23,162 bases of DNA, from positions 1 to 23,162 of the forward strand of contig DATLQW010000027.1 of the NCBI GenBank assembly GCA_035535035.1, written 5' to 3'. Both the position numbers and the translations under genes were made by a program. The stretch is from JASHVB01 sp035535035 (GTDB lineage Bacteria; Pseudomonadota; Alphaproteobacteria; Acetobacterales; Acetobacteraceae). Positions 1 to 7,528 of this stretch are shown in pieces. Under the pieces are notes generated by a model. That model had not been told where the DNA came from and did not search any database. It was given only the letters and a program-made list of their open reading frames with translations. Each line of letters starts with the position of its first letter. The first letter of the stretch is position 1.

Positions 1-214
1 CCGAGGCCGGCGGCAGGTCCGGCCGGTCGTGCCACCAGGATGGCAGCCGGGAGCGGCCCGAGCATGTGGCGAGCATGCGCTCGAGCATGAAGCGGATGAC
101 CAGCGCGAGGAGATGGGCGACCCACTCGGGCAGGCGCGCGGACGCGTCCGGGGCGGCCCGATCTGCATCGGGGGCACAGGCGTCGGCCGGAGTGGTGAGT
201 GGATCGTGCATCAT
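1..214 (-). CDS. Hypothetical protein, N-terminal part (runs off left edge)
   Basis: An open minus-strand frame starts at tandem ATG codons (212-214 and 209-211) and runs off the window after 71 residues. The visible protein begins MMHDPLTTPADACAPDADRA. A short acidic, proline-rich lead is followed by a hydrophobic amphipathic stretch (about residues 31-47, PEWVAHLLALVIRFMLE) and a basic, Trp-containing part ending near WWHDRPDLPPAS. Codon use is strongly GC-biased at third positions, as in the neighbours, which supports real coding. There is no clear Shine-Dalgarno sequence before the start. I do not recognise the family and assign no function. Confidence 0.5.
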   Translation of the reverse strand, partial: MMHDPLTTPADACAPDADRAAPDASARLPEWVAHLLALVIRFMLERMLATCSGRSRLPSWWHDRPDLPPAS

Positions 215-354
215 GGCGGGACGGATAGAGGGTGGCCTTTCGTGGCGGGTTGCGTAGCGCGCACGGCGTGTAGCATGGCGGGGGGTGTGTGTCAATGGGA
301 ATAACTGGATATGTCAGAGATACGCACACGCGCCAGGGATGTGGCGAGGCTCGC

Positions 355-470
355 CCGGTGGATTGGCCTGGTGGGGTGGTCCGGTGGATTGGTCCGGTGG
401 ACTGGTCCGGTGGATTGGTCCGGTGGATCGGTTCGCGCGGCGGCCCGGTGGATCGGTCCGTGCGGCGGCC
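355..470. repeat. Degenerate 13-bp tandem repeat (minisatellite)
   Basis: The unit ccggtggattggt recurs in register at 355, 368 (diverged), 381, 394, 407 and 420. The copies at 381 and 407 are identical, and those at 394 and 420 differ from them by one base. From 421 a longer unit of 25 bp (13-bp unit plus a GC-rich spacer) is itself duplicated: 421-445 and 446-470 differ at two positions. The 13-bp period is not a multiple of three, so this is not a repeat selected at protein level. Replication slippage is the likely origin. Confidence 0.85.
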
Positions 471-750
471 AGGGCAGATCGGGCGGTTTCCACAGGCACT
501 ACCGGTGTTGCCGGAGCGAGCGGTTCAGAGATCGACCGCACAATCAATGACGGGCGGCAGTAGATCGAGCTGGCGTCAGCCATCAGCGTTAACCAAACGA
601 CGAGCGGCTGGTTTCGGAATGCGCCCGTCGAGCCCGGAAGAACCGCCATGGTGAAGGTTTTCGGATGCCGGCCATCGCAGGTCGCGCGTCCTGGGATGGG
701 GCTGGCGTGCTTGGGCGCGTTGCATACATGCAAGCTGACCCACTACCCGC

Positions 751-781
751 TGGACTCCTGCCGCGAAGCGGGCGGGGTCCA
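751..781 (-). terminator. Hairpin just downstream of the nitronate monooxygenase gene
   Basis: The arms 751-764 and 768-781 pair around a GAA loop, with two mismatches and one wobble in a 14-bp stem. The hairpin lies 3 bases past the stop codon of the minus-strand gene ending at 785. No T-run follows on the minus strand, so it is either an imperfect intrinsic terminator or a transcript-end stabiliser. Confidence 0.4.
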
Positions 782-784
782 TAG

Positions 785-1876
785 CTACGAACGCAGCAGT
801 GCCTCGGCTTCCTGCCACATCCGTTGGACGACAAGGCCGGCGGGCTCGGCCCGGGCCAGGGCCGCGCCCTGCCCTGCCCAGGCCTGGATGCGGTGGACGT
901 CGCGCGCCTGCTGTCCGGAATCCCGCATTGGCGCCGTGAGGCCGCGCTGCACCGGATAGGGTGTCGGCTTGGGCGCGCCCGGAGCCGACGCCGCCTGCAC
1001 ATAATCGGTGGCGATGGCGCGGCCGAGCCGGCCGGAGAAAGCCCGCGTCGGCATCGTGCCCTCGGGCTCCAACTCCGCTAGCGCATCGGCCCAGGCGGGA
1101 TGGGTCGCGGCCTCCGGGCAGCGCAACAAGGTGGTGCCGACCTGTACGGCGCTCGCACCCAGGATCAGCGCCGCCGCCACGCCACGTCCGTCGGCGATGC
1201 CGCCGGTGGCGATGATCGGGACCGACAGCTTGTCGGCCAGCCTGGGCAGCAGGGCGAACAGGGTGGCCCCCTGGCGTTCGGCGGCGGCGTTGTCGAAGGC
1301 GCCGCGGTGACCGCCCGCCTCGATCCCCTGGGCGACGATGGCATCCGCGCCGGCGGCCTCGGCCTGCCGCGCCTCCGCCAGGGTGGTAGCGCAGGCGAAC
1401 CAGGCGATACCGCGCGCCTTGAGCGCGGCGACGAAATCCGGCGGATAAACGCCCATGATCGACGACACGACAGCAGGCGCGGCCGCGAGCAGGGCCTGGC
1501 ATTGCACGGCGAAATCCGGGAGTGGGGCGTTGCCGGCCTCGGGCGGCACGGGCGGGCCCCATCGCGCCAGGAAGTTCCGCATTGTCGCTTCGGCGGCGGC
1601 GTCACGCACCGGACCGGGCTCCGGTATCCACAGATTCACCTGCAGCGAGCCATTGCTCTGCGCGCGGAACTGCGCCGTCCATTCCGCGATGCCGGCGGGC
1701 TGCGTCGTCAGGGCACCCATCGCCCCCATGCCGCCGGCATTAGCAACGGCGATCGCCAGGCTTGTCGGGCAGGCGCCGGCCATGGGCGCCATCAGGATCG
1801 GCAGCCGCAGTCCGAAGCGCTCGCAAAACACCCACGCGCGCTGCCGGACGCTTGCCACTGTTCCGAGGGTCGTCAT
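785..1876 (-). CDS. Nitronate monooxygenase family protein (2-nitropropane dioxygenase-like)
   Basis: This is an FMN-dependent TIM-barrel enzyme of 363 residues, typical of class I nitronate monooxygenases, which oxidise alkyl nitronates such as propionate 3-nitronate to carbonyl compounds and nitrite. The N-terminal segment LPILMAPMAGA (about 25-35) is the usual barrel entry. The segment AQGIEAGGHRG (182-192) carries the family's conserved active-site His (H190). GGIADGRGVAAALILGASAVQVGT (in parts, 225-248) is the FMN-phosphate-binding end of the barrel. The ATG at 1876 is chosen because AGGAGA (1884-1889, minus strand) sits 7 bases upstream. The frame stays open far upstream of this ATG, but that part lies antisense to the debranching-enzyme frame and is not coding. 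The gene follows the glycoside hydrolase on the same strand with a 173-base gap, so it probably has its own promoter. The physiological substrate is unknown, and some family members are enoyl reductases or other FMN enzymes. Confidence 0.9.
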   Translation of the reverse strand: MTTLGTVASVRQRAWVFCERFGLRLPILMAPMAGACPTSLAIAVANAGGMGAMGALTTQPAGIAEWTAQFRAQSNGSLQVNLWIPEPGPVRDAAAEATMRNFLARWGPPVPPEAGNAPLPDFAVQCQALLAAAPAVVSSIMGVYPPDFVAALKARGIAWFACATTLAEARQAEAAGADAIVAQGIEAGGHRGAFDNAAAERQGATLFALLPRLADKLSVPIIATGGIADGRGVAAALILGASAVQVGTTLLRCPEAATHPAWADALAELEPEGTMPTRAFSGRLGRAIATDYVQAASAPGAPKPTPYPVQRGLTAPMRDSGQQARDVHRIQAWAGQGAALARAEPAGLVVQRMWQEAEALLRS

Positions 1877-2049
1877 GTGCCGGTCTCCTGCATCACGCCC
1901 GATTTGCGGCGATAGCAGCAGGATACGGCCGATGCACCCCAGGGGAAACCGCAATGGAATACGGTGATCGGGCGATCGCTGCCGCAGATGGCATGGCCTG
2001 ACGTTGGTCGATGGGACAGAAGAGGCAGGGCCGCGGAGCTTCGTCCAAC

Positions 2050-4224
2050 TCATGCAGCCTTGCCGGTCCGCAGCATCTCGAACACCTCTGCACTGCTGCG
2101 CCGCTGCACCAGGTGCCGGTCGCCGCGCAGCACTTCGAATTCCGTTGCCTCGCCGTCGCGCCAGAAGCGAATGTCGAAATGCCGCCGTCCCAGGCGCAGA
2201 TCGGACAAGGTGATGTCCGGCAGCCAGTGCGGCAGCACCGGATCGACGAACAGCCGCTCGCGCGGCGCGTCTGGCTGGATGCCGAGGAGCGCCTGCAACA
2301 ATGCGAAGACCGTGCCCGCGGCCCAGGCCTGCGGCACGTTGGCACCGAGGTACTGCACCGGGAATCCGCCGTCGGTGCGTTCGATGCCGGCGTACAGCTC
2401 GGGCAACTGGTTCAGCAGAAAATGGCTTGCGGCTTCCGAGATGCCGCGCGCGATCTGCCCGACTTCGGCCGCAAAACCATAGCGTTTGAAACCGAGCGCG
2501 ATGAGGCTGTTGTCGTGCGGCCAGATCGAGCCATTCTGATACGAATACGGATTGTACGCCGGATGCGCCGACGACAGCGTGCGGATGCCCCATCCGGAAT
2601 TCATGTCGGGTGCCATCAGCCGCGCCACCACGCGCGCCGCGCGCTCCGGCGGCACGATCCCGGACCACAGCAGGTGTCCCGGATTGGATGCGACCGTCAG
2701 CACTTTGCGTTTCTCGCCGTCCAGCATGTAGGCGTAGAATCCGCTCGGCTCGTCCCAGAACGCCTCGTCAAAGCGGCGGTACAGCGTGGCGGCCTTTGCG
2801 CGCAATTCACGGGCGCGGTCCGGCTGGCCGAGCGCGTCGAACGCCTCCGCCATGCGCAGCCAGGCGTCATAGACGTAGCCTTGCAATTCACACAATGCCT
2901 TGGGCCCCTTTACCGGCGAGCCGTCGGCATAGACCATCGAATCTCCGGCATCCTTCCAGGCCATGTTCTCGTAGCCCACCGGCGATCGGGTCTTGTATTC
3001 CTGGAAGCCGTCGCCGTCGCGGTCGCCGTAGTCGTCGATCCACGTCAGCGCCGCCTCGGCATGCGCCATATGCCGTTGCAGCAGCGTGTCATCGCCGGTG
3101 GCGCGCCAGGCAGCGTGCAGCGTGATCAGAAAGAGCGGGGTGGCGTCAGCGGTGCCGTAATACGGTGTGTGCGGGATCAGCCTGAAATGCGCCAGCTCGC
3201 CGTAGCGCAGCTCATGCATGATCTTGCCCGGCTCGGCATCGCGGTAATCGTCGCGTTCCGTCGCCTGCCAACGGCCGAGCGTGTCGAGCGAGCCGCTGGC
3301 GAACTCCGGATAGACCAGCATGTTCTGCAGCGACACGATCAGGCTGTCGCGGCCGAACGGCGCCATGAACCAGGGCAGGCCGGCGGCGGGGACGAACACC
3401 ATGTGGTCGGTGCCCTCGATCGGCAGGCGCAGCGCGGCCATGTCGTCGATCGCCTGGTGGTAGAAGCGGTAGAACTCCTCGTTGCTGGTCCGCACCTTCA
3501 GCACTGTCTGCTGCCAGGCGTGCCGCCCCGCCGCCTGGCCCGAGCGATGCGCGTGCGTCGCGCAGGCGTGCGGCGCCTGGAAGCGGCGGTCGCCGTCGGC
3601 CAGTTCATACAGCAGACAGCAGTGCCAGGTGGCGCCGGGGGCCAAAGCGACTTCGAAGCTGAGCCGGCCGTTGGCGTACGCGGCGTGCGACGTGGCCGCG
3701 CCGACCGATACCGAGACGGCTCGCATGAAATCGCGGTTGCGGTAGAGCGTGCGCAGGCACTGGTGCGCGTCCGACCATTCGGTGCCGATGCGGCCGCGGC
3801 GGACGGCACGGCCGGCCTTCACGTCGAAGATGTCGGCGAAATCCGAGCGGATGGCGAGCTCCAGGTTGAAGCGTACCGGACGCTGGCCGTGGTTGGTCAG
3901 GTCGAGGTCCTCGTGCAGGCCGCCGTCAATCGCGCGGCTGATGATAAAGGCGAGCGAATGGACCGGTACCGCGCCGTCCTCGGTGAGGAAGCCGCGATTG
4001 GTCAGGAAGATTCGGGCGGAATCGTAGCTGACCGCGCCGCCGCTGAGCAGATCCCAGGATTCGCCGTTGGCGTAAACGTTCCAGGCGCTGATCAGGCGGG
4101 TGTCGAAAAAGTACAGTCCCTTGTCGGTCGGCCATCCGACCTGCCCGTCCGGTTCGGTGACCAGCACGGTCATCCCCTGGTGGATGGCGATCTGCGGCGG
4201 GCCAACCTGGACCTTGAAGGGCAT
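2050..4224 (-). CDS. Amylo-alpha-1,6-glucosidase / glycogen-debranching-type glycoside hydrolase
   Basis: This 724-residue protein has the two-part architecture of bacterial GDE-like proteins. The N-terminal beta-rich domain (about 10-230; TDKGLYFFDTRLISAW, YANGESWDLLS) matches the 'glycogen debranching enzyme N-terminal bis' type. The C-terminal (alpha/alpha)6 barrel (about 250-720) resembles the MGH1/trehalase-like clan. Conserved catalytic-barrel landmarks are WFMAPFGRDS (285-294), DGDGFQEYKT (403-412), ENMAWKDAGDSM (419-430) and, further on, YQNGSIWPHDNSLIA. There is no signal peptide, so it is probably cytoplasmic. The ATG at 4224 is preferred over an upstream one at 4287 because AGGGAG lies 10 bases before it and the extra 21 residues are Arg/Pro-rich. 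It is divergent from the sulfatase gene. The substrate (glycogen, another alpha-glucan or a glycoconjugate) cannot be read from sequence; no glg genes are nearby. Confidence 0.85.
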   Translation of the reverse strand: MPFKVQVGPPQIAIHQGMTVLVTEPDGQVGWPTDKGLYFFDTRLISAWNVYANGESWDLLSGGAVSYDSARIFLTNRGFLTEDGAVPVHSLAFIISRAIDGGLHEDLDLTNHGQRPVRFNLELAIRSDFADIFDVKAGRAVRRGRIGTEWSDAHQCLRTLYRNRDFMRAVSVSVGAATSHAAYANGRLSFEVALAPGATWHCCLLYELADGDRRFQAPHACATHAHRSGQAAGRHAWQQTVLKVRTSNEEFYRFYHQAIDDMAALRLPIEGTDHMVFVPAAGLPWFMAPFGRDSLIVSLQNMLVYPEFASGSLDTLGRWQATERDDYRDAEPGKIMHELRYGELAHFRLIPHTPYYGTADATPLFLITLHAAWRATGDDTLLQRHMAHAEAALTWIDDYGDRDGDGFQEYKTRSPVGYENMAWKDAGDSMVYADGSPVKGPKALCELQGYVYDAWLRMAEAFDALGQPDRARELRAKAATLYRRFDEAFWDEPSGFYAYMLDGEKRKVLTVASNPGHLLWSGIVPPERAARVVARLMAPDMNSGWGIRTLSSAHPAYNPYSYQNGSIWPHDNSLIALGFKRYGFAAEVGQIARGISEAASHFLLNQLPELYAGIERTDGGFPVQYLGANVPQAWAAGTVFALLQALLGIQPDAPRERLFVDPVLPHWLPDITLSDLRLGRRHFDIRFWRDGEATEFEVLRGDRHLVQRRSSAEVFEMLRTGKAA

Positions 4225-4566
4225 CTTACGGGAACTCCCTGGCGGTGGTCGCGGCGGAGAGAAGCCGGCCTGGCGGCGCCGCGCCACACGGTATAGCCGG
4301 GCTCGGGCGCACGATCACGTGAAACGCCGCGGCCGAAGTCCGGCGATTCGGTGCCGGGTTACCAACAACAGCGCGCTGATCTCCCATGAACCAGGCGCGA
4401 GCACCTGCACCGGCCTGACGGATGTGGCAGCCGGCACCTACGTCCAGGGCAACGGCGGCAATCTGCTGATCGCGATCACACCGGCCGAGGCGGCGGATTG
4501 GACGCATCCCGTTGCACGCTTTACGCTGACCGCGTGGGGAATGACCGCACATATCGGGGAAACGCC
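4225..4566. other. Divergent intergenic region between debranching enzyme and sulfatase
   Basis: These 342 bases separate two divergent genes and should contain both promoters. I could not pick out clear -35/-10 pairs. The sulfatase ATG is preceded only by a weak GGGGAA. The middle part, 4358-4540, has coding-like composition and is listed separately. Confidence 0.5.
4358..4540 (+). other. Coding-like fragment, possible gene remnant
   Basis: In the frame beginning at 4358, about 60 codons read like real protein, with GC-rich third positions and a globular, beta-rich composition. One segment is GLTDVAAGTYVQGNGGNLLI, followed by AITPAEAADWTHPVARFTL. Upstream in the same frame the translation turns into Arg-rich low-quality sequence, and downstream it runs into an alternative frame of the sulfatase gene. 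No start codon with a ribosome binding site fits. The pattern suggests the remains of a gene truncated at both ends. I do not recognise the family. Confidence 0.3.
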
Positions 4567-5874
4567 ATGTCGAATCGACCCAATATCGTGTTCATCATGG
4601 CCGACGACCTCGGTTACGCCGATGTGGGCTGCTACGGCCGGCCGGAACTGGCGACGCCGAATATCGACCGCATCGCCGCGCGCGGCGTTCGGCTGACTCA
4701 GGGTTACGCCAACTCCGCGGTGTGTTCGGCGACCCGGCTCGCGCTGATCACCGGACGCTACCAGTATCGATTGCCGCTCGGGCTGGAGGAGCCGCTGGCG
4801 GGCAAGCTGGATGTCGGGCTGCCGCCAGAACACCCCACGTTGCCGTCGCTGCTGCGGCAAGCCGGCTATCGCACGGCGCTGGTCGGCAAGTGGCATTTGG
4901 GCGTGCCGCCGAAATTTGGTCCACAGAAAAGCGGCTATGATCGCTTCTACGGCATCGTCAGCGGCGCGGCGGACTACTACTCGCACCAGAACACCCGCGG
5001 CGGTCACGATTTGTGGGACGGCGACGAACCTGTCCGGCGGAGCGGCTACATGACCGATTTGCTCGGCGACCGCGCTGTCGCCACGCTGAACGATTATGCC
5101 GCGCGCGGACAACCTTTTCTGCTCAGCCTGCATTTCAACGCACCGCACTGGCCGTGGGAAGCGCCGGGTGACCGCGCGGAATCCGAACGCCTGCGCGGCA
5201 GCAATCTGCGCCACTACGACGGCGGCACGCAGCAGACCTATTTCCGCATGATCCAGGCGATGGACCTGCAGATCGGCCGCGTGTTGCAGGCGCTGGACGC
5301 GAACGGCATCGCCGACAACACGATCGTCATCTTCACCAGCGACAACGGCGGCGAGCGCTTTTCCGACACCTGGCCGTTCACCGGGATCAAGACCGAATTG
5401 CTGGAAGGCGGGCTGCGCGTTCCGACACTGATCTGCTGGCCGGCGCGCATTCCCGCCGGTCAGGTCAGCTCACAGGTGGCAATCACCATGGACTGGTTCC
5501 CGACCCTGCTGGAGGCAGCGGGCTCCGCGGCCGACGCCGCCTACCCACCCGACGGCATCACTCTGCTCCCGGTGCTTTCCGGCCAGCACCAGGCGGTGTC
5601 GCGCAAGCTGTTCTGGCGCTACAAGACCAACGCGCAGCGCGCGGTGCGTGACGGCGATTTCAAATATCTCAAGATCCGCGACAACACATACCTGTTCGAT
5701 GTCGTCAAGGATCCGCGCGAACGTGCCAACCTGCAGGATCGCCGCCGCGACCTGACCGATCGCCTGGTGGCGGATTGGCACGCATGGAACGCCACCATGC
5801 TGCCGGAAATCCCCGACAGCGCCGGCGAAACCTATACCGCGGCACAGCTCGCCGATCACATCGGGATGGTTTAG
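4567..5874 (+). CDS. Type I sulfatase (arylsulfatase A-like)
   Basis: This 435-residue hydrolase of the alkaline-phosphatase superfamily cleaves sulfate esters using a formylglycine made from an active-site Cys. Visible motifs are IVFIMADDLGYADVG (7-21) with metal-binding Asp13/Asp14, and CSATR (53-57), a C-x-A-x-R form of the formylglycine signature with Cys53 to be modified. Further motifs are LITGRY (60-65), VGKWHLG (106-112) with conserved Lys/His, HFNAPHWPW (189-197), and FTSDNGG (256-262) with metal-ligand Asp259/Asn260. There is no signal peptide, so the product appears cytoplasmic, which is less usual for polysaccharide sulfatases. No formylglycine-generating enzyme is encoded in the window. 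The ATG at 4567 is chosen because homology begins immediately after it. The natural substrate is unknown. Confidence 0.92.
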   Translation: MSNRPNIVFIMADDLGYADVGCYGRPELATPNIDRIAARGVRLTQGYANSAVCSATRLALITGRYQYRLPLGLEEPLAGKLDVGLPPEHPTLPSLLRQAGYRTALVGKWHLGVPPKFGPQKSGYDRFYGIVSGAADYYSHQNTRGGHDLWDGDEPVRRSGYMTDLLGDRAVATLNDYAARGQPFLLSLHFNAPHWPWEAPGDRAESERLRGSNLRHYDGGTQQTYFRMIQAMDLQIGRVLQALDANGIADNTIVIFTSDNGGERFSDTWPFTGIKTELLEGGLRVPTLICWPARIPAGQVSSQVAITMDWFPTLLEAAGSAADAAYPPDGITLLPVLSGQHQAVSRKLFWRYKTNAQRAVRDGDFKYLKIRDNTYLFDVVKDPRERANLQDRRRDLTDRLVADWHAWNATMLPEIPDSAGETYTAAQLADHIGMV

Positions 5875-5910
5875 AGCATTTCCAGCCTGATCGGAGTCGT
5901 CGGGGGCGCT

Positions 5911-5990
5911 GTCATTGCGAGGCGCGGAGCGGCAATCCTGTGGATGATGCGCGGCCTCCACAGGATTGCCATCTCCCGCGTCGGCGGGAG
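5911..5990. terminator. REP-like double hairpin between convergent genes
   Basis: Two stems stand in tandem between the convergent sulfatase and aceA genes. GGCAATCCTGTGG (5931-5943) pairs perfectly with CCACAGGATTGCC (5958-5970) over a 14-base loop. CTCCCGC (5973-5979) pairs with GCGGGAG (5984-5990) over a 4-base loop. The preceding sequence tcattgcgaggcgcggagc (from 5912) resembles dispersed palindromic repeats common in alphaproteobacterial intergenic DNA. No U-tract is present, so the element may act as a bidirectional transcript-end structure rather than a classical terminator. Confidence 0.6.
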
Positions 5991-6010
5991 AGCGTAGCGT
6001 GAGGGGCGAC

Positions 6011-7387
6011 CTACTTCGCGGTCACCGCCCATTCGTGGTTGTGCACCAGCCCGTCATCGTCGCCGCGATGCACGGCCGGCGTTGCCTGCGCGTCGTGGAA
6101 CTGCGCTGCCTCGGTGCTGCCGGACAGCGCCGTGGTGGATGACTGGCCACCCGCCGCCGCCGTCGCCACCATGTCGAAATAGCCGACACCGACCTCGCGC
6201 TGATGCCGCGTCGCGGTGTAGCCGGCGGCCTCGGCGGCGAACTCTTCCCCCTGCAACTCCGAATAGGCTGCCATGCCGCGCTCCGCGTAACCGCGGGCAA
6301 GCTTGAACATCGACAGGTTGAGGCTGTGGAAGCCGGCCAGCGTGACGAACTGGAACTTGTAGCCCATGCGGCCGATGTCGCGCTGGAAGTTGGCGATGCG
6401 CTCGGGCGACAGCTTCTTCCGCCAGTTGAAGCTGGGCGAGCAATTGTAGGCCAGCATCTTGCCGGGGAATCGCCGGTGGATGGCGTCGGCGAAGCGCTCG
6501 GCTTCCGCCAGGTTGGGCTCGCTGGTCTCCCACCACAGCAGGTCGGCACAGGGCGCGAAGGCCAGGCCGCGGGCGATGGCATAGTCCACGCCCCTGCCGG
6601 GGACGATGCGGAAGAACCCCTCCGGCGTCCGTTCGCCGGAGATGAAGGGGCGGTCGCGTTCATCGACGTCGCTGGTGAGCAACTGTGCCGAGTGCGCGTC
6701 GGTGCGGCACAGCAGCACGGTTGCCACGCCTTCGGTGTCAGCCGCCAGGCGCGCGGCGTTCAGCGTGCGGATGTGCTGCGCGATCGGCACCAGCACCTTG
6801 CCCCCGAGATGGCCGCATTTCTTTTCGGACGCGAGCTGGTCCTCGAAATGCACGCCCGCCGCGCCGGCGGCGATCATCGCCTTCATCAACTCGAACGCGT
6901 TCAGCGCGCCGCCGAAGCCGGCTTCCGCATCGGCGACGATCGGCGCCATCCAGTAAGTATCGTCGCCGCCCTCGGACCGCGCGATCTGATCGGCGCGGCG
7001 CAGCGCGGCATTGATCCGCCGCACCACGTTCGGCACCGAATCCACCGGGTACAGCGACTGGTCCGGGTACATCTCGCCCGCGGTATTGGCGTCCGCCGCA
7101 ACCTGCCAGCCGGACAGGTAGATTGCCGACAACCCGGCCTTCACCTGCTGCACCGCCTGGTTGCCGGTCAGCGCGCCGAGCGTCGGCACATAGGGTTGCG
7201 TCCGCAGCAAGTGCCATAGCCGGGCGGCGCCCATTTCGGCGAGTGTATGGCGGATGCGGAAGCTGCCGGACAGGCGCGCGACGTCCGCCGGCGTGTAGTC
7301 TCGGCGAATGCCGGCGAAGCGCTCGGGATCGCCGAGGCTGCCGCGGGAACCGTCGGGGGCGAGGACCGGGGTGGGATGGGGACGCAT
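6011..7387 (-). CDS. aceA: Isocitrate lyase
   Basis: This enzyme splits isocitrate into glyoxylate and succinate, the first step of the glyoxylate shunt, allowing growth on acetate, fatty acids and other acetyl-CoA sources. The protein has 458 residues, close to the usual 420-450 for bacterial enzymes. The signature SEKKCGHLGGK (187-197) contains the catalytic Cys191. GLSAIYLSGWQVAADAN (85-101) is the conserved substrate-loop region. FGGALNAFELMKAMI (158-172), GVHFEDQL (178-185) and the downstream NCSPSFNWRK motif are also present. The ATG at 7387 follows AGGAG with 8 bases spacing. It is divergent from a ScfR-type regulator with 141 bases between the starts, and no malate synthase gene lies in the window. 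It is likely controlled by the adjacent regulator. Confidence 0.97.
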   Translation of the reverse strand: MRPHPTPVLAPDGSRGSLGDPERFAGIRRDYTPADVARLSGSFRIRHTLAEMGAARLWHLLRTQPYVPTLGALTGNQAVQQVKAGLSAIYLSGWQVAADANTAGEMYPDQSLYPVDSVPNVVRRINAALRRADQIARSEGGDDTYWMAPIVADAEAGFGGALNAFELMKAMIAAGAAGVHFEDQLASEKKCGHLGGKVLVPIAQHIRTLNAARLAADTEGVATVLLCRTDAHSAQLLTSDVDERDRPFISGERTPEGFFRIVPGRGVDYAIARGLAFAPCADLLWWETSEPNLAEAERFADAIHRRFPGKMLAYNCSPSFNWRKKLSPERIANFQRDIGRMGYKFQFVTLAGFHSLNLSMFKLARGYAERGMAAYSELQGEEFAAEAAGYTATRHQREVGVGYFDMVATAAAGGQSSTTALSGSTEAAQFHDAQATPAVHRGDDDGLVHNHEWAVTAK

Positions 7388-7454
7388 CGGGCTACTCCTG
7401 GTTCGGGCTTGCGATAAGTGAATAATTGACATTGCAGGTGCGAAGGTCACTCTG

Positions 7455-7467
7455 ATTCTGCCAGAAT
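7455..7467. promoter_or_regulatory. Candidate operator: perfect 13-bp palindrome between aceA and its regulator
   Basis: ATTCTG-C-CAGAAT is a perfect inverted repeat centred on 7461, in the middle of the 141-base divergent region between aceA and the ScfR-type regulator. A TTGACA hexamer lies just beside it at 7426-7431. Position and symmetry suggest a binding site for a dimeric regulator controlling one or both genes. It does not match the TTTGCAAA half-site known for some ScfR proteins, so which protein binds is inference. Confidence 0.4.
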
Positions 7468-7509
7468 GCCGTGCAATCCTGTCTCTGGTTTCACGACGGC
7501 GGCCGCAAA

Positions 7510-7526
7510 TTTGTAAAGGATGTAAA
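7510..7526 (+). promoter_or_regulatory. TTTGCAAA-like half-sites overlapping the regulator's ribosome binding site
   Basis: TTTGTAAA (7510-7517) differs by one base from TTTGCAAA, the half-site described for the ScfR protein PccR of Rhodobacter sphaeroides. A second, weaker copy (GATGTAAA, 7519-7526) follows 9 bases on. CAAATTTG (7506-7513) forms a small palindrome over the first copy. The sites overlap AAAGGA (7515-7520), the Shine-Dalgarno for the ATG at 7529. Autorepression by this gene's own product is a reasonable inference. Confidence 0.4.
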
Positions 7527-7528
7527 GC

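Larger units (their letters stand above)
215..784. other. Gene-free stretch between the left-edge gene and the nitronate monooxygenase
   Basis: No frame here has convincing coding character. The open frames on both strands through 285-733 are driven by a 13-bp repeat and give low-complexity Pro/Gly/Arg/Trp-rich translations that resemble nothing I know. The stretch holds the minisatellite at 355-470 and a hairpin at 751-781. The part around 560-720 is unique sequence in which I see no recognisable element. Confidence 0.5.

Noticed and set aside
1877..2668. In-frame upstream extension of the nitronate monooxygenase
   Set aside because: The extension lies over the debranching-enzyme gene in another frame, and a strong Shine-Dalgarno marks the start at 1876.
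2011..4296. Very long plus-strand open frame (761 codons) antisense to the debranching enzyme gene
   Set aside because: It mirrors the minus-strand gene in GC-rich DNA; the translation is Arg/Val/Gly/His-rich without motifs, whereas the minus-strand frame has clear family motifs throughout.
7426..7454. TTGACA hexamer as -35 of the regulator's promoter
   Set aside because: The hexamer is good, but at 16-18 bases spacing the downstream sequence (ACTCTG/CTCTGA) is a poor -10, so I did not annotate a promoter.
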